The translations under genes were made by a program, and so were the position numbers. The notes beneath the pieces were generated by a model. It made no database searches, was not told where the DNA came from, and worked only from the letters and a program-made list of their open reading frames with translations. 64,000 nucleotides of DNA from Aurantibrevibacter litoralis. GTDB taxonomy: Bacteria; Bacteroidota; Bacteroidia; Flavobacteriales; Flavobacteriaceae. This document shows positions 36,097 through 44,469 of the stretch, piece by piece. The DNA is taken from contig NZ_JAYEEQ010000012.1 of assembly GCF_034651555.1 (NCBI RefSeq), positions 1-64,000 of the forward strand. Reading direction: 5' to 3'. How positions within the stretch are numbered: the first letter of the stretch is position 1; every line of letters begins with the position of its first letter.

Positions 36097-36746
36097 TGGA
36101 AAGAAGAATTGCATTAAAAAACATGGGGCTGTCGCTAGGCTACATCGTGGCTACCCCCACAATTATAGGACTTGTACAAAGTTGTAAAAATGAAAAAGTG
36201 TTGGAATGGACCCCCGATTTTTTCTCTCAAGAAGAAGGTGCCATGCTAACGCATTTAGTAGATATTATATTGCCAAAAACGGATACTCCAGCCGCCTCAG
36301 AGCTACAAGTACACCTCTTTATAGATCGTTTTGCAAATGAAGTCTTAGACCAAAATCAACAAGACTTATTGCGTTTATCTACTTCTAAATTTGTAGAAAA
36401 AGCCCTAAAGGATTCAGGAAAAACAAAAGTGGCAGATTTAGAAGTTGCTGATTTAGAACCGGTACTGGCGGCTACCCTAAAGGTCACCAAGGAAGATGAA
36501 AAAGTCTACCTAGAAACAATCAACACCTATAACAAGGCGGTTAAAAATGGCGAATCGGCTCAATTAAATGATGTGGTTTCGCAATTTGCCTTCGCCAATG
36601 ACCTGAGAAAATTAGCCATTTGGGGCTATAAAACGTCGGAATTTGTGGGTGAAGAAGTTCTGGCTTATTTACCCGTACCGGGCGAATTTGTAGCCTGTGG
36701 AGATCTTCAGGAGCTTACAGCAGGCAAAGCATGGTCTCTGGGATGA
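36096..36746 (+). CDS. Gluconate 2-dehydrogenase subunit 3-like protein
   Basis: 216 residues. The N-terminus has a Tat-like RRIALKNMG and a lipobox-like GLVQSC. The body shows the subunit-3 signature (LVDIILPKTDTPAASE, then FIDRFANEVLD). This small partner chaperones and co-exports the FAD subunit and stabilises the dehydrogenase in the periplasm. The start overlaps the GMC stop by 1 nt (TAATG), and the stop overlaps the next gene by 4 nt (ATGA), so all three are translationally coupled. Confidence 0.9.
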   Translation: MERRIALKNMGLSLGYIVATPTIIGLVQSCKNEKVLEWTPDFFSQEEGAMLTHLVDIILPKTDTPAASELQVHLFIDRFANEVLDQNQQDLLRLSTSKFVEKALKDSGKTKVADLEVADLEPVLAATLKVTKEDEKVYLETINTYNKAVKNGESAQLNDVVSQFAFANDLRKLAIWGYKTSEFVGEEVLAYLPVPGEFVACGDLQELTAGKAWSLG

Positions 36747-37660
36747 AGCGACGTAGTTTTATACAGAAAACGGCACTTTCCGGCGGTGCAATATCGCTGG
36801 GAAGTGCTTTGTCATTTGCAGGAGATGTTAAAAATTCAGGTGCCTCACATACGTTTAATCTAAAGTATGCCCCACATTTTGGCATGTTTAAACATCATGC
36901 CGGCGATAATGTGATTGACCAGCTCAATTTCATGGCCGATCAAGGCTTTACCGCACTCGAAGACAATGGGATGATGGCACGGGATACAGCCCTTCAGACT
37001 AAAATAGGAGAGACCCTTGCCAAGCGAAACATGACTATGGGGGTTTTTGTAATTGATAAGGGGGGCAATATGGCCAATACCCTAGCTGCCGGAAAACCTG
37101 AGCATGTCGCCATTTTTTTAGATGGATGCCGAAAAGCGGTGGAAGTGGCCAAGCGGGTCAATGCCAAATGGATGACCGTGGTACCGGGGGGCTATGAGCG
37201 AAACCTTCCGCTGGGAGTACAGGATGGTCATGTGATTGAAGCCCTGAGAAGGGGTGCTGAGATTTTAGAACCGCACGGACTCGTAATGGTGCTCGAGCCC
37301 CTATCAGACTCACCGGATTTGTACCTTCAGACTTCGGATCAAACCTATATGCTTTGCAAAGCGGTGAACAGTCCTTCATGTAAAATTTTATATGACATTT
37401 ACCATATGCAAAAAAATGAGGGACATTTAGTACGCCATATGGAACTTACATGGCCCGAAATAGCGTATATCCAAATTGGAGATAATCCGGGACGGAATGA
37501 GCCTACTACTGGTGAGATTAACTATCAAACTATTTTCAAATTTATCCATGACAAGGAGTTTAAGGGTATTCTGGGTATGGAACACGGCAATTCAAAATCG
37601 GGCAAGGTGGGAGAACAGGCCGTGATCGATGCCTATAAAAAAGTGGATGCCTTTTTGTAA
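36743..37660 (+). CDS. TIM-barrel sugar isomerase (hydroxypyruvate isomerase-like), Tat-exported
   Basis: About 305 residues. It starts at the ATG overlapping the previous stop (ATGA), giving a twin-arginine signal MKRRSFIQKTALSGGAIS. An upstream ATG at 36731 is in frame but less likely. The TIM barrel resembles hydroxypyruvate isomerase (EPHGLVMVLEPLSDSPD, CKILYDIYHMQ and GILGMEHGNS carry likely metal ligands). With the dehydrogenase pair encoded before it, it could isomerise or cleave the oxidised sugar in the periplasm. Repeat R4 follows 171 nt downstream. Confidence 0.87.
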   Translation: MKRRSFIQKTALSGGAISLGSALSFAGDVKNSGASHTFNLKYAPHFGMFKHHAGDNVIDQLNFMADQGFTALEDNGMMARDTALQTKIGETLAKRNMTMGVFVIDKGGNMANTLAAGKPEHVAIFLDGCRKAVEVAKRVNAKWMTVVPGGYERNLPLGVQDGHVIEALRRGAEILEPHGLVMVLEPLSDSPDLYLQTSDQTYMLCKAVNSPSCKILYDIYHMQKNEGHLVRHMELTWPEIAYIQIGDNPGRNEPTTGEINYQTIFKFIHDKEFKGILGMEHGNSKSGKVGEQAVIDAYKKVDAFL

Positions 37661-37831
37661 GCCTTAGCTTATTAAAGACAATGTTTTCTTACCGTCGCGG
37701 GTTACGTGTGCAGTTGTAATAGGGTTTAGATTATCTTCTACAAGTTTTGGAAGCTACCACGTTTTTCTAAATCTTCCGGAGTTTGAGTTTTACTAAAAAA
37801 TACGTATTCAGCCTGCGTCATTCCCGTAAAT

Positions 37832-38050
37832 AAAAAAATTCTTGAAACCGACTATCCCCGAGGCAAGCCATAGGGGTATACTTCTACTGTGCTCAGTACG
37901 GGTTTCGCCAGTTTCATTTGAGCCTTTGAGTCAAAAACAGAAATTTTGTATTTTTCCTCACCCGGAACTGCAAAAAGGCAGTTCCGGCCTCTCCATAGGA
38001 GCGATAAATAGGAAACCCCGACCCAAGGGTCGGGGTTTTTTTAGATTGAA
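37832..38050 (+). repeat. Repeat R4: multi-hairpin element with perfect terminator end
   Basis: Fourth full copy, with the same 24-nt insert as R3 (CTTCTACTGTGCTCAGTACG). Hairpin 2 has changed but can still pair in shifted register (TTTGA / TCAAA). Hairpin 3 is CGGAACTGC / GCAGTTCCG. Hairpin 5 is perfect (CCCCGACCC AA GGGTCGGGG) and followed by seven T's, a good intrinsic terminator. It lies in the 566-nt gap 37661-38226, where I see no other element. Confidence 0.8.
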
Positions 38051-38226
38051 GTATAACAAATACCAAGGGGTTGCCCGAAAGGAGGGTTTTTTTTGGGTGC
38101 ACTTCCTAGCCGTTTTTTGGCATTCTGTGTTGCCATAAAATGTTGACTTTTTTCTTTTTTTAACGGAATTCCGAAGAATTGTTGTCATTTATGTAAGAAA
38201 AAACTTTCTTATACGTTATTCTATAT

Positions 38227-38412
38227 ATGGATGCATATTACATACTAATTTTTTATGTGGTTCTCATGATAGGAGGTAAAGTAGCCTTTGCGCTCTATCA
38301 ACGGAAAACATACCGACCGTTTGCAAAATGGTTTTCTTTAAAACTACCATTTCGGAAAAATGCATTTATAAACGATCGACTACCCGACAAAAAAGAATCC
38401 CTACCTATTTAA
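38227..38412 (+). CDS. Small membrane protein, hypothetical
   Basis: 61 residues: one N-terminal membrane helix (YYILIFYVVLMIGGKVAFAL), then a basic cytoplasmic tail (RKTYRPFAKWFSLKLPFRK). It starts with ATG and ends 16 residues after the last basic cluster. No family recognised. It stands alone in a gene-poor region, which lowers confidence, but the helix-plus-basic-tail layout is what real small membrane proteins show. Confidence 0.45.
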   Translation: MDAYYILIFYVVLMIGGKVAFALYQRKTYRPFAKWFSLKLPFRKNAFINDRLPDKKESLPI

Positions 38413-38644
38413 CGTTCCGTTTAGAAAGTTTTTAGGGCTGCGTATCGTCCAATCCCTTGAGGAAGCCTTAGGTTGCTCTTAGGTACTTTATGTTGTCTTT
38501 AAGACACTAGATGGGAAAAACCTACCGTATTTATATGGGGAACATATGTGGGTTTGTAGTGTGAGACACAGGAATCGCCAATTTTTTATAGTAGGCAACA
38601 ACTTTTTTTACCCTTTATTACGTATTTAACAGAAGGTACACATA

Positions 38645-38728
38645 ATGGATCACTATTTTACCATATTATTTATCTACACAGCGCTATTTATTTGTGCTTC
38701 AGTGTTACGACCCTATTTTAAAAAGTAA
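38645..38728 (+). CDS. Possible 27-residue membrane peptide
   Basis: ATG with an SD-like AGAAGG 9 nt upstream, then 27 codons giving MDHYFTILFIYTALFICA and a basic end (LRPYFKK). The N-terminus resembles that of the 61-residue protein at 38227 (MD-Y-ILF-Y pattern). Single-pass peptide if real. Short length means chance cannot be excluded. Confidence 0.3.
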   Translation: MDHYFTILFIYTALFICASVLRPYFKK

Positions 38729-39123
38729 GGGGTACACCATTTTGATGCCTTAAATTTGAGTTGTGCAATTTTGTATGGATTCTTGTTGTTCTTTAGTGTG
38801 CTACACCTCCCCATTTTAATGTATTTCTGACCGTATTTCTCGATGTATATTACCAGTAGGGTATATCATTTCAGAATGCTTCGAAGCAAATCCTTATGCA
38901 TGCATGCAATACACTAAGGCTGATCCATCTGAAAGATGTCAGTTTGATCGCGCGCTCGGAATTGTAGTTGGCAGCCAAATAAGATGCGAACAATCAACCA
39001 AGTGGTTCAGATGCATATTTATAAATTAATATGATGCATTAAATGTTTCCAAATGTTATTAATAGCCCAAAGTTTGAGCCGTGTGCTAGGAGAAAATATA
39101 ATGCTTACGTTTAAAATATAACG

Positions 39124-39165
39124 GTGAGGTAAAACACAGAATTTCGTTTTTAGGCCCAAAGGTTA
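39124..39165 (-). repeat. Decayed fragment of the R repeat, reverse orientation
   Basis: Read on the minus strand it contains CCTTTGGGCC, then GAAATTCTGT, then TTTACCTCACC, matching the stretch between hairpins 2 and 3 of R1-R4 with several substitutions. The flanking hairpins are not recognisable. Confidence 0.55.
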
Positions 39166-39333
39166 AAAATGCGATGTATGGAGTTGGTCAAAATAAAACC
39201 GGAGAAACCCGCGCTGTGCATTTCGATACACTTAGTATGGCATTTATTGAAAAGATACGCTATGGCCTGCCCACCCTATTCCTGTTGGAAGGGTCTCGGG
39301 ATAGTCGGCTTTAAAAAATATTTTGGTTGCGAT

Positions 39334-39384
39334 GAAAAAAATAAGAAATCCGGCAAAATCCATTATGAGATATGATTTTGCCGG
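39334..39384 (-). terminator. Terminator of nrdB-nrdA operon
   Basis: On the minus strand CCGGCAAAATC / GATTTTGCCGG forms a perfect 11-bp stem with a 13-nt loop (39350-39384), followed by ATTTCTTATTTTTTTC. It lies 45 nt after the nrdA stop. Confidence 0.8.
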
Positions 39385-39428
39385 AGGAACTATAGAATAA
39401 TAAACACTACAAAAATTGTACTACGCCA

Positions 39429-41903
39429 TTACGAACCGCACATTAAACAATCATCATCGGCCTGTCCTTCTTTAGATTGCGCAATTAATTGTTTCATCTC
39501 TTCAGCCGAGAGGGGTTCTATGTCAAGAGGCTTACTTTCTACGTTAGTGGCTTTTACTTCAATGGCAACAGCTTCACGTTTATCGGTAATCACAGGAGCT
39601 ACAACCAACTCCTCGGGGAGTTCCTTTTCTGTTTTTCTATTGTCTAATGTAAATTTAATGGCATCTACGGCTGCTTTTGTCCTCAGGTAATACATGCCCG
39701 TTTTAAGGCCACTTTTCCAGGCATAAAAGTGCATGGACGTAAGTTTGGAGTAGTTTGCATTTTCCATAAAAAGATTCAACGACTGACTCTGATCAATGAA
39801 ATAACCCCGTTGTCTAGACATGTCAATAATATCCTTCATGCTCAATTCCCAGACGGTCTTATAAAGTTCCTTAATTTCTAAAGGAATAGTATCTATATGC
39901 TGTACAGAGCCATTGGCTCGCATTAAATCTTGCTTCATTTTTTCATTCCAAAGACCTAAGCGCACTAAATCTTCAAGCAAATGTTTGTTAACCACAATAA
40001 ATTCTCCGGATAGGACACGGCGCGTATATATATTAGAAGTGTAGGGTTCAAAACATTCATTATTGCCTAAAATTTGAGACGTAGATGCGGTGGGCATCGG
40101 TGCCACTAATAAGGAGTTGCGAACCCCATGTTTGCTTACGTCTTTTCGCAATTTATCCCAATCCCATCGACCGGAAAGGTCTTCATCTTTAACACCCCAA
40201 AGGTTGTGTTGAAATTCTCCTTTGGAAATGGGAGAACCTTCATACGAGGAATAGGTGCCTTCTTCTTTCGCCAATTCCATTGATGCGGTTACTGCCCCAT
40301 AATACAATGTTTCAAAAATATCCTGATTCAGTTTTTTGGCTTCATCGGAGGTAAATGGTAACCTGAGTAAAATAAATGCATCGGCCAAGCCTTGTACGCC
40401 TAAGCCAATGGGTCGATGTCTTAAATTAGAATTTTCGGCTTCTACTACGGGGTAATAATTGCGATCTATAACCCGATTCAGGTTTTTGGTAACCCTTTTG
40501 GTTACTTTAAATAATTCTTTATGATCAAACTCCCCATTCTTAATAAACATGGGTAGCGCAATAGAGGCTAAATTACAGACCGCTACTTCATCCGGTGCCG
40601 TGTATTCTATAATCTCGGTACATAAATTTGAGGAGCGAATGGTGCCCAAATTTCGTTGGTTACTCTTCCTATTGGCCGCATCTTTATATAGCATATAAGG
40701 TGTGCCTGTTTCAATTTGAGATTCCAATATTTTTTCCCAAAGTTCTCTTGCTTTTACCGTTTTGCGACCCTTGTTTTGGGCTTCATACCCCATGTAAAGT
40801 GCTTCAAACGCTTCACTGTGATTATTGAAAAGCTCTGGGCATTCGTTAGGACACATAAGTGTCCAGTCCTCGTTAGCTTCTACGCGTTTCATGAATAAAT
40901 CGGGAATCCACATGGCATAGAACAAATCTCTGGCCCGCAATTCTTCTTTGCCATGATTCTTTTTTAAATCCAAAAAATCATAGATATCGGCATGCCATGG
41001 TTCTACATAAATGGCAAAACTACCCTTTCGTTTTCCGCCGCCCTGATCTACATATCTGGCTGTGTCGTTAAATACTTGTAACATGGGAACAATACCGTTT
41101 GAGGTGCCATTAGTGCCTGCAATATAGGATCCGGTGGCTCGTACGTTGTGTATAGATAAACCAATACCTCCGGCAGATTGGGAAATTTTTGCAGTTTGTT
41201 TTAAGGTGTCGTAAATACCATCGATACTATCGTCTTTCATGGCCAAGAGAAAGCAAGACGACATTTGCGGTTTTGGCGTGCCCGAGTTAAAAAGCGTTGG
41301 AGTGGCATGTGTAAAATATTTTTTAGACATCAACTCATACGTTTCTACTGCCGCCTCTAAATCGTTCAGATGAATGCCAATTGCTACCCGCATCAACATG
41401 TGCTGGGGGCGTTCTACAATCTTTCCGTTGAGTTTTAAGAGATAGGATCTTTCCAAGGTTTTAAAACCAAAATAATCGTATCCAAAATCGCGGTTATAAA
41501 TGATGGTTGAGTCTAATTGTTCGGCATTATCTTTAATTACCTGATACACTTCATCCGAAAGTAAGGGAGCTTTTTTTCCGGTTCTGGGATTAATGTACTC
41601 ATATAAATCCGTCATCGTATCCGAAAAGGATTTTTTGGTGTTTTTGTGCAGGTTAGACACGGAAATACGCGCGGCTAACTTGGCGTAATCAGGATGGTGC
41701 GTAGTCATCGTAGCCGCAATTTCAGCTGCTAAATTATCGAGTTCAGAGGTGGTCACATTGTCATACAAACCCTCTATAACTCTAACAGCGACTTTTACAG
41801 GATCTACAAGTTCATTTAGTCCGTAACATAACTTGCGTACTCTAGCGGTTATCTTGTCGAACATCATTGGCTCTTTGCGGCCATCTCTTTTAACTACAAA
41901 CAT
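39429..41903 (-). CDS. nrdA: Ribonucleoside-diphosphate reductase, alpha subunit (class Ia)
   Basis: 824 residues. An N-terminal ATP-cone (about 1-95, MFVVKRDGRKEPMMFDKITA) gives allosteric activity control. The reductase barrel has the active-site Cys residues (MSSCFLLAM, NLCTEI), and the C-terminal redox pair is in DDCLMCGS. It reduces ribonucleoside diphosphates to deoxy forms, using the tyrosyl radical of NrdB. It is downstream of nrdB with a 119-nt gap and ends at a strong terminator. A Glu/Val-rich linker of about 50 residues precedes the C-terminal CxxC. Confidence 0.97.
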   Translation of the reverse strand: MFVVKRDGRKEPMMFDKITARVRKLCYGLNELVDPVKVAVRVIEGLYDNVTTSELDNLAAEIAATMTTHHPDYAKLAARISVSNLHKNTKKSFSDTMTDLYEYINPRTGKKAPLLSDEVYQVIKDNAEQLDSTIIYNRDFGYDYFGFKTLERSYLLKLNGKIVERPQHMLMRVAIGIHLNDLEAAVETYELMSKKYFTHATPTLFNSGTPKPQMSSCFLLAMKDDSIDGIYDTLKQTAKISQSAGGIGLSIHNVRATGSYIAGTNGTSNGIVPMLQVFNDTARYVDQGGGKRKGSFAIYVEPWHADIYDFLDLKKNHGKEELRARDLFYAMWIPDLFMKRVEANEDWTLMCPNECPELFNNHSEAFEALYMGYEAQNKGRKTVKARELWEKILESQIETGTPYMLYKDAANRKSNQRNLGTIRSSNLCTEIIEYTAPDEVAVCNLASIALPMFIKNGEFDHKELFKVTKRVTKNLNRVIDRNYYPVVEAENSNLRHRPIGLGVQGLADAFILLRLPFTSDEAKKLNQDIFETLYYGAVTASMELAKEEGTYSSYEGSPISKGEFQHNLWGVKDEDLSGRWDWDKLRKDVSKHGVRNSLLVAPMPTASTSQILGNNECFEPYTSNIYTRRVLSGEFIVVNKHLLEDLVRLGLWNEKMKQDLMRANGSVQHIDTIPLEIKELYKTVWELSMKDIIDMSRQRGYFIDQSQSLNLFMENANYSKLTSMHFYAWKSGLKTGMYYLRTKAAVDAIKFTLDNRKTEKELPEELVVAPVITDKREAVAIEVKATNVESKPLDIEPLSAEEMKQLIAQSKEGQADDDCLMCGS

Positions 41904-42022
41904 AAGGTTACAATTTTTTTAATGATGGGATGGTTGGCTAAAACTGGTTCATTTACTACAACATACTTCTGTTTTAAGGAAGTATTTAAAGCGTTATTTT
42001 AAAGGGATGCTATGCGCTTGGC

Positions 42023-43009
42023 TTAAAAATCGGCGTCAAAACTAATCTTCTGGGCATCCTGATCTTTATCTTTGTTTAGCACTCCTGCTTTCTGATATTC
42101 TGAAACTCTTTTTTCGAAGAAGTTGGTTTTGCCCTGTAAAGAGATCATATCCATAAAATCAAATGGGTTGGTTGCATTATACACACGAGCGCATCCTAAT
42201 TCTACCAAAAGCCTGTCTGTAACAAACTCCAAATACTGCGTCATGAGTTTGGCGTTCATTCCGATTAAACTAACAGGAAGGGATTCTGTTATAAATTCCC
42301 TTTCTATATTTAACGCATCTACTAAGATGTCGGTAATGCGTTGTTTGGGTACTTTGTTTATTAAATGATGGTTGTGCAAATGCACGGCGTAATCACAATG
42401 CATGCCTTCATCTCTTGATATAAGTTCGTTAGAAAATGTTAACCCAGGCATTAAGCCTCGTTTCTTTAACCAAAATATGGAACAGAACGCCCCGGAAAAG
42501 AAGATGCCTTCTACGGCAGCAAAGGCAATTAAGCGTTCTGCAAAGCTGGGAGATTCTATCCACTTTAATGCCCAATCTGCCTTTTTCTTAATGGCGGGAA
42601 AATTTTCTATCGCATTAAATAAAATTGCTTTCTCCTTTTCATCTTTTACATAAGTGTCTATCAAAAGCGAATAGGTTTCAGAGTGAATATTCTCCATCAT
42701 GATTTGAAATCCGTAAAAGAACTTAGCTTCGGCATATTGCACTTCGCTCACAAAATTTTCGGCTAAATTTTCATTTACTATCCCATCAGAAGCGGCAAAG
42801 AATGCCAAAATGTGTTTTATAAAATACTGCTCTTCTGCATTGAGTTTGTTATTCCAATCGGTAAGATCTTGGTGTAGGTCTATTTCTTCTGCTGTCCAAA
42901 AACACGCCTCACATTTCTTATACCATTCCCAAAGGTCATGGTGTTTTATAGGAAAAATAACGAATCGGTCACTGTTCTCGGCCAATATGGGTTCTATTGC
43001 TGCAGCCAT
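42023..43009 (-). CDS. nrdB: Ribonucleoside-diphosphate reductase, beta subunit (class Ia)
   Basis: 328 residues. It houses the di-iron centre and radical Tyr: ENIHSETYS gives the E-x2-H-x3-Y spacing of E. coli Glu115-His118-Tyr122, and SRDEGMHCDYAVH carries the second Glu/His pair. The radical Tyr is present, so this is not a Phe-type class Ic protein. It is the first gene of the nrdB-nrdA unit. I did not find a convincing NrdR-box pair upstream. Confidence 0.97.
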   Translation of the reverse strand: MAAAIEPILAENSDRFVIFPIKHHDLWEWYKKCEACFWTAEEIDLHQDLTDWNNKLNAEEQYFIKHILAFFAASDGIVNENLAENFVSEVQYAEAKFFYGFQIMMENIHSETYSLLIDTYVKDEKEKAILFNAIENFPAIKKKADWALKWIESPSFAERLIAFAAVEGIFFSGAFCSIFWLKKRGLMPGLTFSNELISRDEGMHCDYAVHLHNHHLINKVPKQRITDILVDALNIEREFITESLPVSLIGMNAKLMTQYLEFVTDRLLVELGCARVYNATNPFDFMDMISLQGKTNFFEKRVSEYQKAGVLNKDKDQDAQKISFDADF

Positions 43010-43173
43010 CTTATTAATTGTATTTTTTGGTTTTGTAAATAAGGTAATTGTACCTTGCTCTAGGGGTTAACAAAGATTGAAAAATGAAGTGGATTTCTAA
43101 AGGGCGCAGGCCTTTTTAATTACAAAGTTTTTAACACGTTATGTTGAAATGTAGTCTGGCAAGCGGTGTTTGT

Positions 43174-43181
43174 TATGTTTG
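43174..43181 (+). promoter_or_regulatory. -7 box TATGTTTG in nrdB upstream region
   Basis: Fits TAnnTTTG on the plus strand and would start a transcript covering the tiny ORF 43209-43283. The best upstream TTG is 27 nt away, so the match is incomplete. Confidence 0.3.
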
Positions 43182-43208
43182 TACAAGGATATTAAATTTA
43201 GAGTAATT

Positions 43209-43283
43209 ATGGACGAACACTTTAAACCAAAAAGTATAAAAACAACATACTCTTTGGTTTATAAAAAGAACGAAATTAAATGA
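43209..43283 (+). CDS. Possible 24-residue peptide
   Basis: ATG to TGA, basic peptide (MDEHFKPKSIKTTYSLVYKK and four more residues). It lies 28 nt after a TAnnTTTG box. Weak evidence; it may be a leader of a non-coding transcript. The gap 43010-43558 otherwise holds a large hairpin (43369-43402). Confidence 0.25.
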   Translation: MDEHFKPKSIKTTYSLVYKKNEIK

Positions 43284-43368
43284 TGTTTAGTGGTGGTTTT
43301 CCATACTACTGCATGGCCTCAGAGGCACTGTCTTATCGATGGAAAAAATGAATTCATCTTTGGAGGCT

Positions 43369-43402
43369 AGGCCTAAGGTAGTTCCCCCGAAACCTTAGGC
43401 CT
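43369..43402. repeat. Perfect 11-bp stem-loop without T tract
   Basis: AGGCCTAAGGT (43369-43379) and ACCTTAGGCCT (43392-43402) are perfectly complementary around a 12-nt loop with CCCCC. No T run follows on either strand, so it is not a normal intrinsic terminator. Confidence 0.5.
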
Positions 43403-43558
43403 TCACAAATTCCCGGACTGTAAAAGTAGAGAATCTCCAATATGCGATAATTAAGTAAGGTCTGCCGTGCTATGCTACAAAGCCATACCCTAGCGGTTTA
43501 TAAGTTTTCCATTCCTATGTATACCCATTTTGGGCTTTCATACTGCTAATTTCATGCC

Positions 43559-44116
43559 CTATCTCTTATTGGCATCAAAATTACCCGAAACATAAATTGT
43601 CTTTCCTGCTGCATTTTTAAGATATACTGCTATCTTACCGCTAAGATCATCAGAACTCACCTGCTTAAGGGTAATCCTTCCTTTAGTAGTAAAAAATGGC
43701 ACCTCTCCAAATTCATTGATATTCGCAAAACCGAATGCGCCGTCAAAACAATTTAAGAATCCGTTAATATCCTTAGCAATACCATATGATCCGGGTGAAA
43801 TTTTAATTTCGTTATAGGGTTTTGATATTAAAAACTCCAATGCATTTCGTTGGGTGTCATGCGGATATTTAAAATTTAATTTTACTGTGGTAAATACAGC
43901 TCCACTTACGCCTTTTTCCAAAAAAGTTTCAAAATCAACGATTCCAGACAACTCGTTGGAGAAATCGCCTGTCGCTTTTAGGGTATAGCGGCTCTTGGAA
44001 GGCCCATCGGCATTTGTTGCTACACCACCGGAGACAAAGATAAAAGGGACAATAGCCCAAAAAAATAATTGAAACCTATTCTGTAGAAAGGGAGCTATAG
44101 CCAGATCATGTTTCAT
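43559..44116 (-). CDS. Secreted hypothetical protein
   Basis: 185 residues with a signal-type segment (FQLFFWAIVPFIFVSGGVAT), then a beta-rich exported domain (YTLKATGDFSNELSGIVDFE; RITLKQVSSDDLSGKIAVYL). I do not recognise the family. Its ATG overlaps the stop of the 66-residue gene by 4 nt (ATGA), so both are translated from one message. Both carry the string GDFS followed by charged residues, hinting that they are related or bind the same partner. Confidence 0.7.
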   Translation of the reverse strand: MKHDLAIAPFLQNRFQLFFWAIVPFIFVSGGVATNADGPSKSRYTLKATGDFSNELSGIVDFETFLEKGVSGAVFTTVKLNFKYPHDTQRNALEFLISKPYNEIKISPGSYGIAKDINGFLNCFDGAFGFANINEFGEVPFFTTKGRITLKQVSSDDLSGKIAVYLKNAAGKTIYVSGNFDANKR

Positions 44117-44313
44117 TTGGCACCTCTATATTTTACACTACTATCCTTAGTGGCGTTCACTTGCAATGTAGCTCTAAGGGTTTTGTCATTTACTTTAGAA
44201 AAATCTCCCGTCCATCGGCTATTGTCTGATGGAGGTTGCAGATGTTTTTCTGAAAATACGGCGAACCACAAGGTCAAGAGTAGAAGTACGAAAAATGTAA
44301 AACACTTTTTCAT
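44113..44313 (-). CDS. Small secreted hypothetical protein
   Basis: 66 residues: signal peptide (MKKCFTFFVLLLLTLWFAVF), then a short polar region (RWTGDFSKVNDKTLRATLQV). First gene of a two-gene unit with the 185-residue secreted protein (4-nt overlap). No recognised family. It is divergent from the LytTR regulator gene across about 560 nt. Confidence 0.6.
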   Translation of the reverse strand: MKKCFTFFVLLLLTLWFAVFSEKHLQPPSDNSRWTGDFSKVNDKTLRATLQVNATKDSSVKYRGAK

Positions 44314-44469
44314 GGGTTTAGGTTATTTATACAAATACGGAGTTTTTCCACATTTGCGCACCGAAAATAGTGTAAAAAAAATCCTTTCAAATTGGCTTTT
44401 GTATAGTTGGTGCTGTATGTTGTATGAATGGTACGACCACCTAGACGCAATTCTACTGCACATGGGTTT

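Larger units (their letters stand above)
38413..39428. other. Gene-poor region upstream (left) of nrd operon end
   Basis: About 1 kb between the small membrane protein and the 3' end of nrdA. It holds a possible 27-residue membrane peptide ORF (38645-38728), a decayed reverse fragment of the R repeat (39124-39165) and the nrd terminator (39350-39384). The ORF 39169-39375 shows no protein character. Nothing else was recognised. Confidence 0.5.

Noticed and set aside
17103..38050. CRISPR array made of the R repeats
   Set aside because: Copies are about 200 bp long and kilobases apart; there are no regular spacers and no cas genes.
39169..39375. 68-codon ORF before the nrd terminator
   Set aside because: No protein character; it overlaps the terminator hairpin of nrdA.
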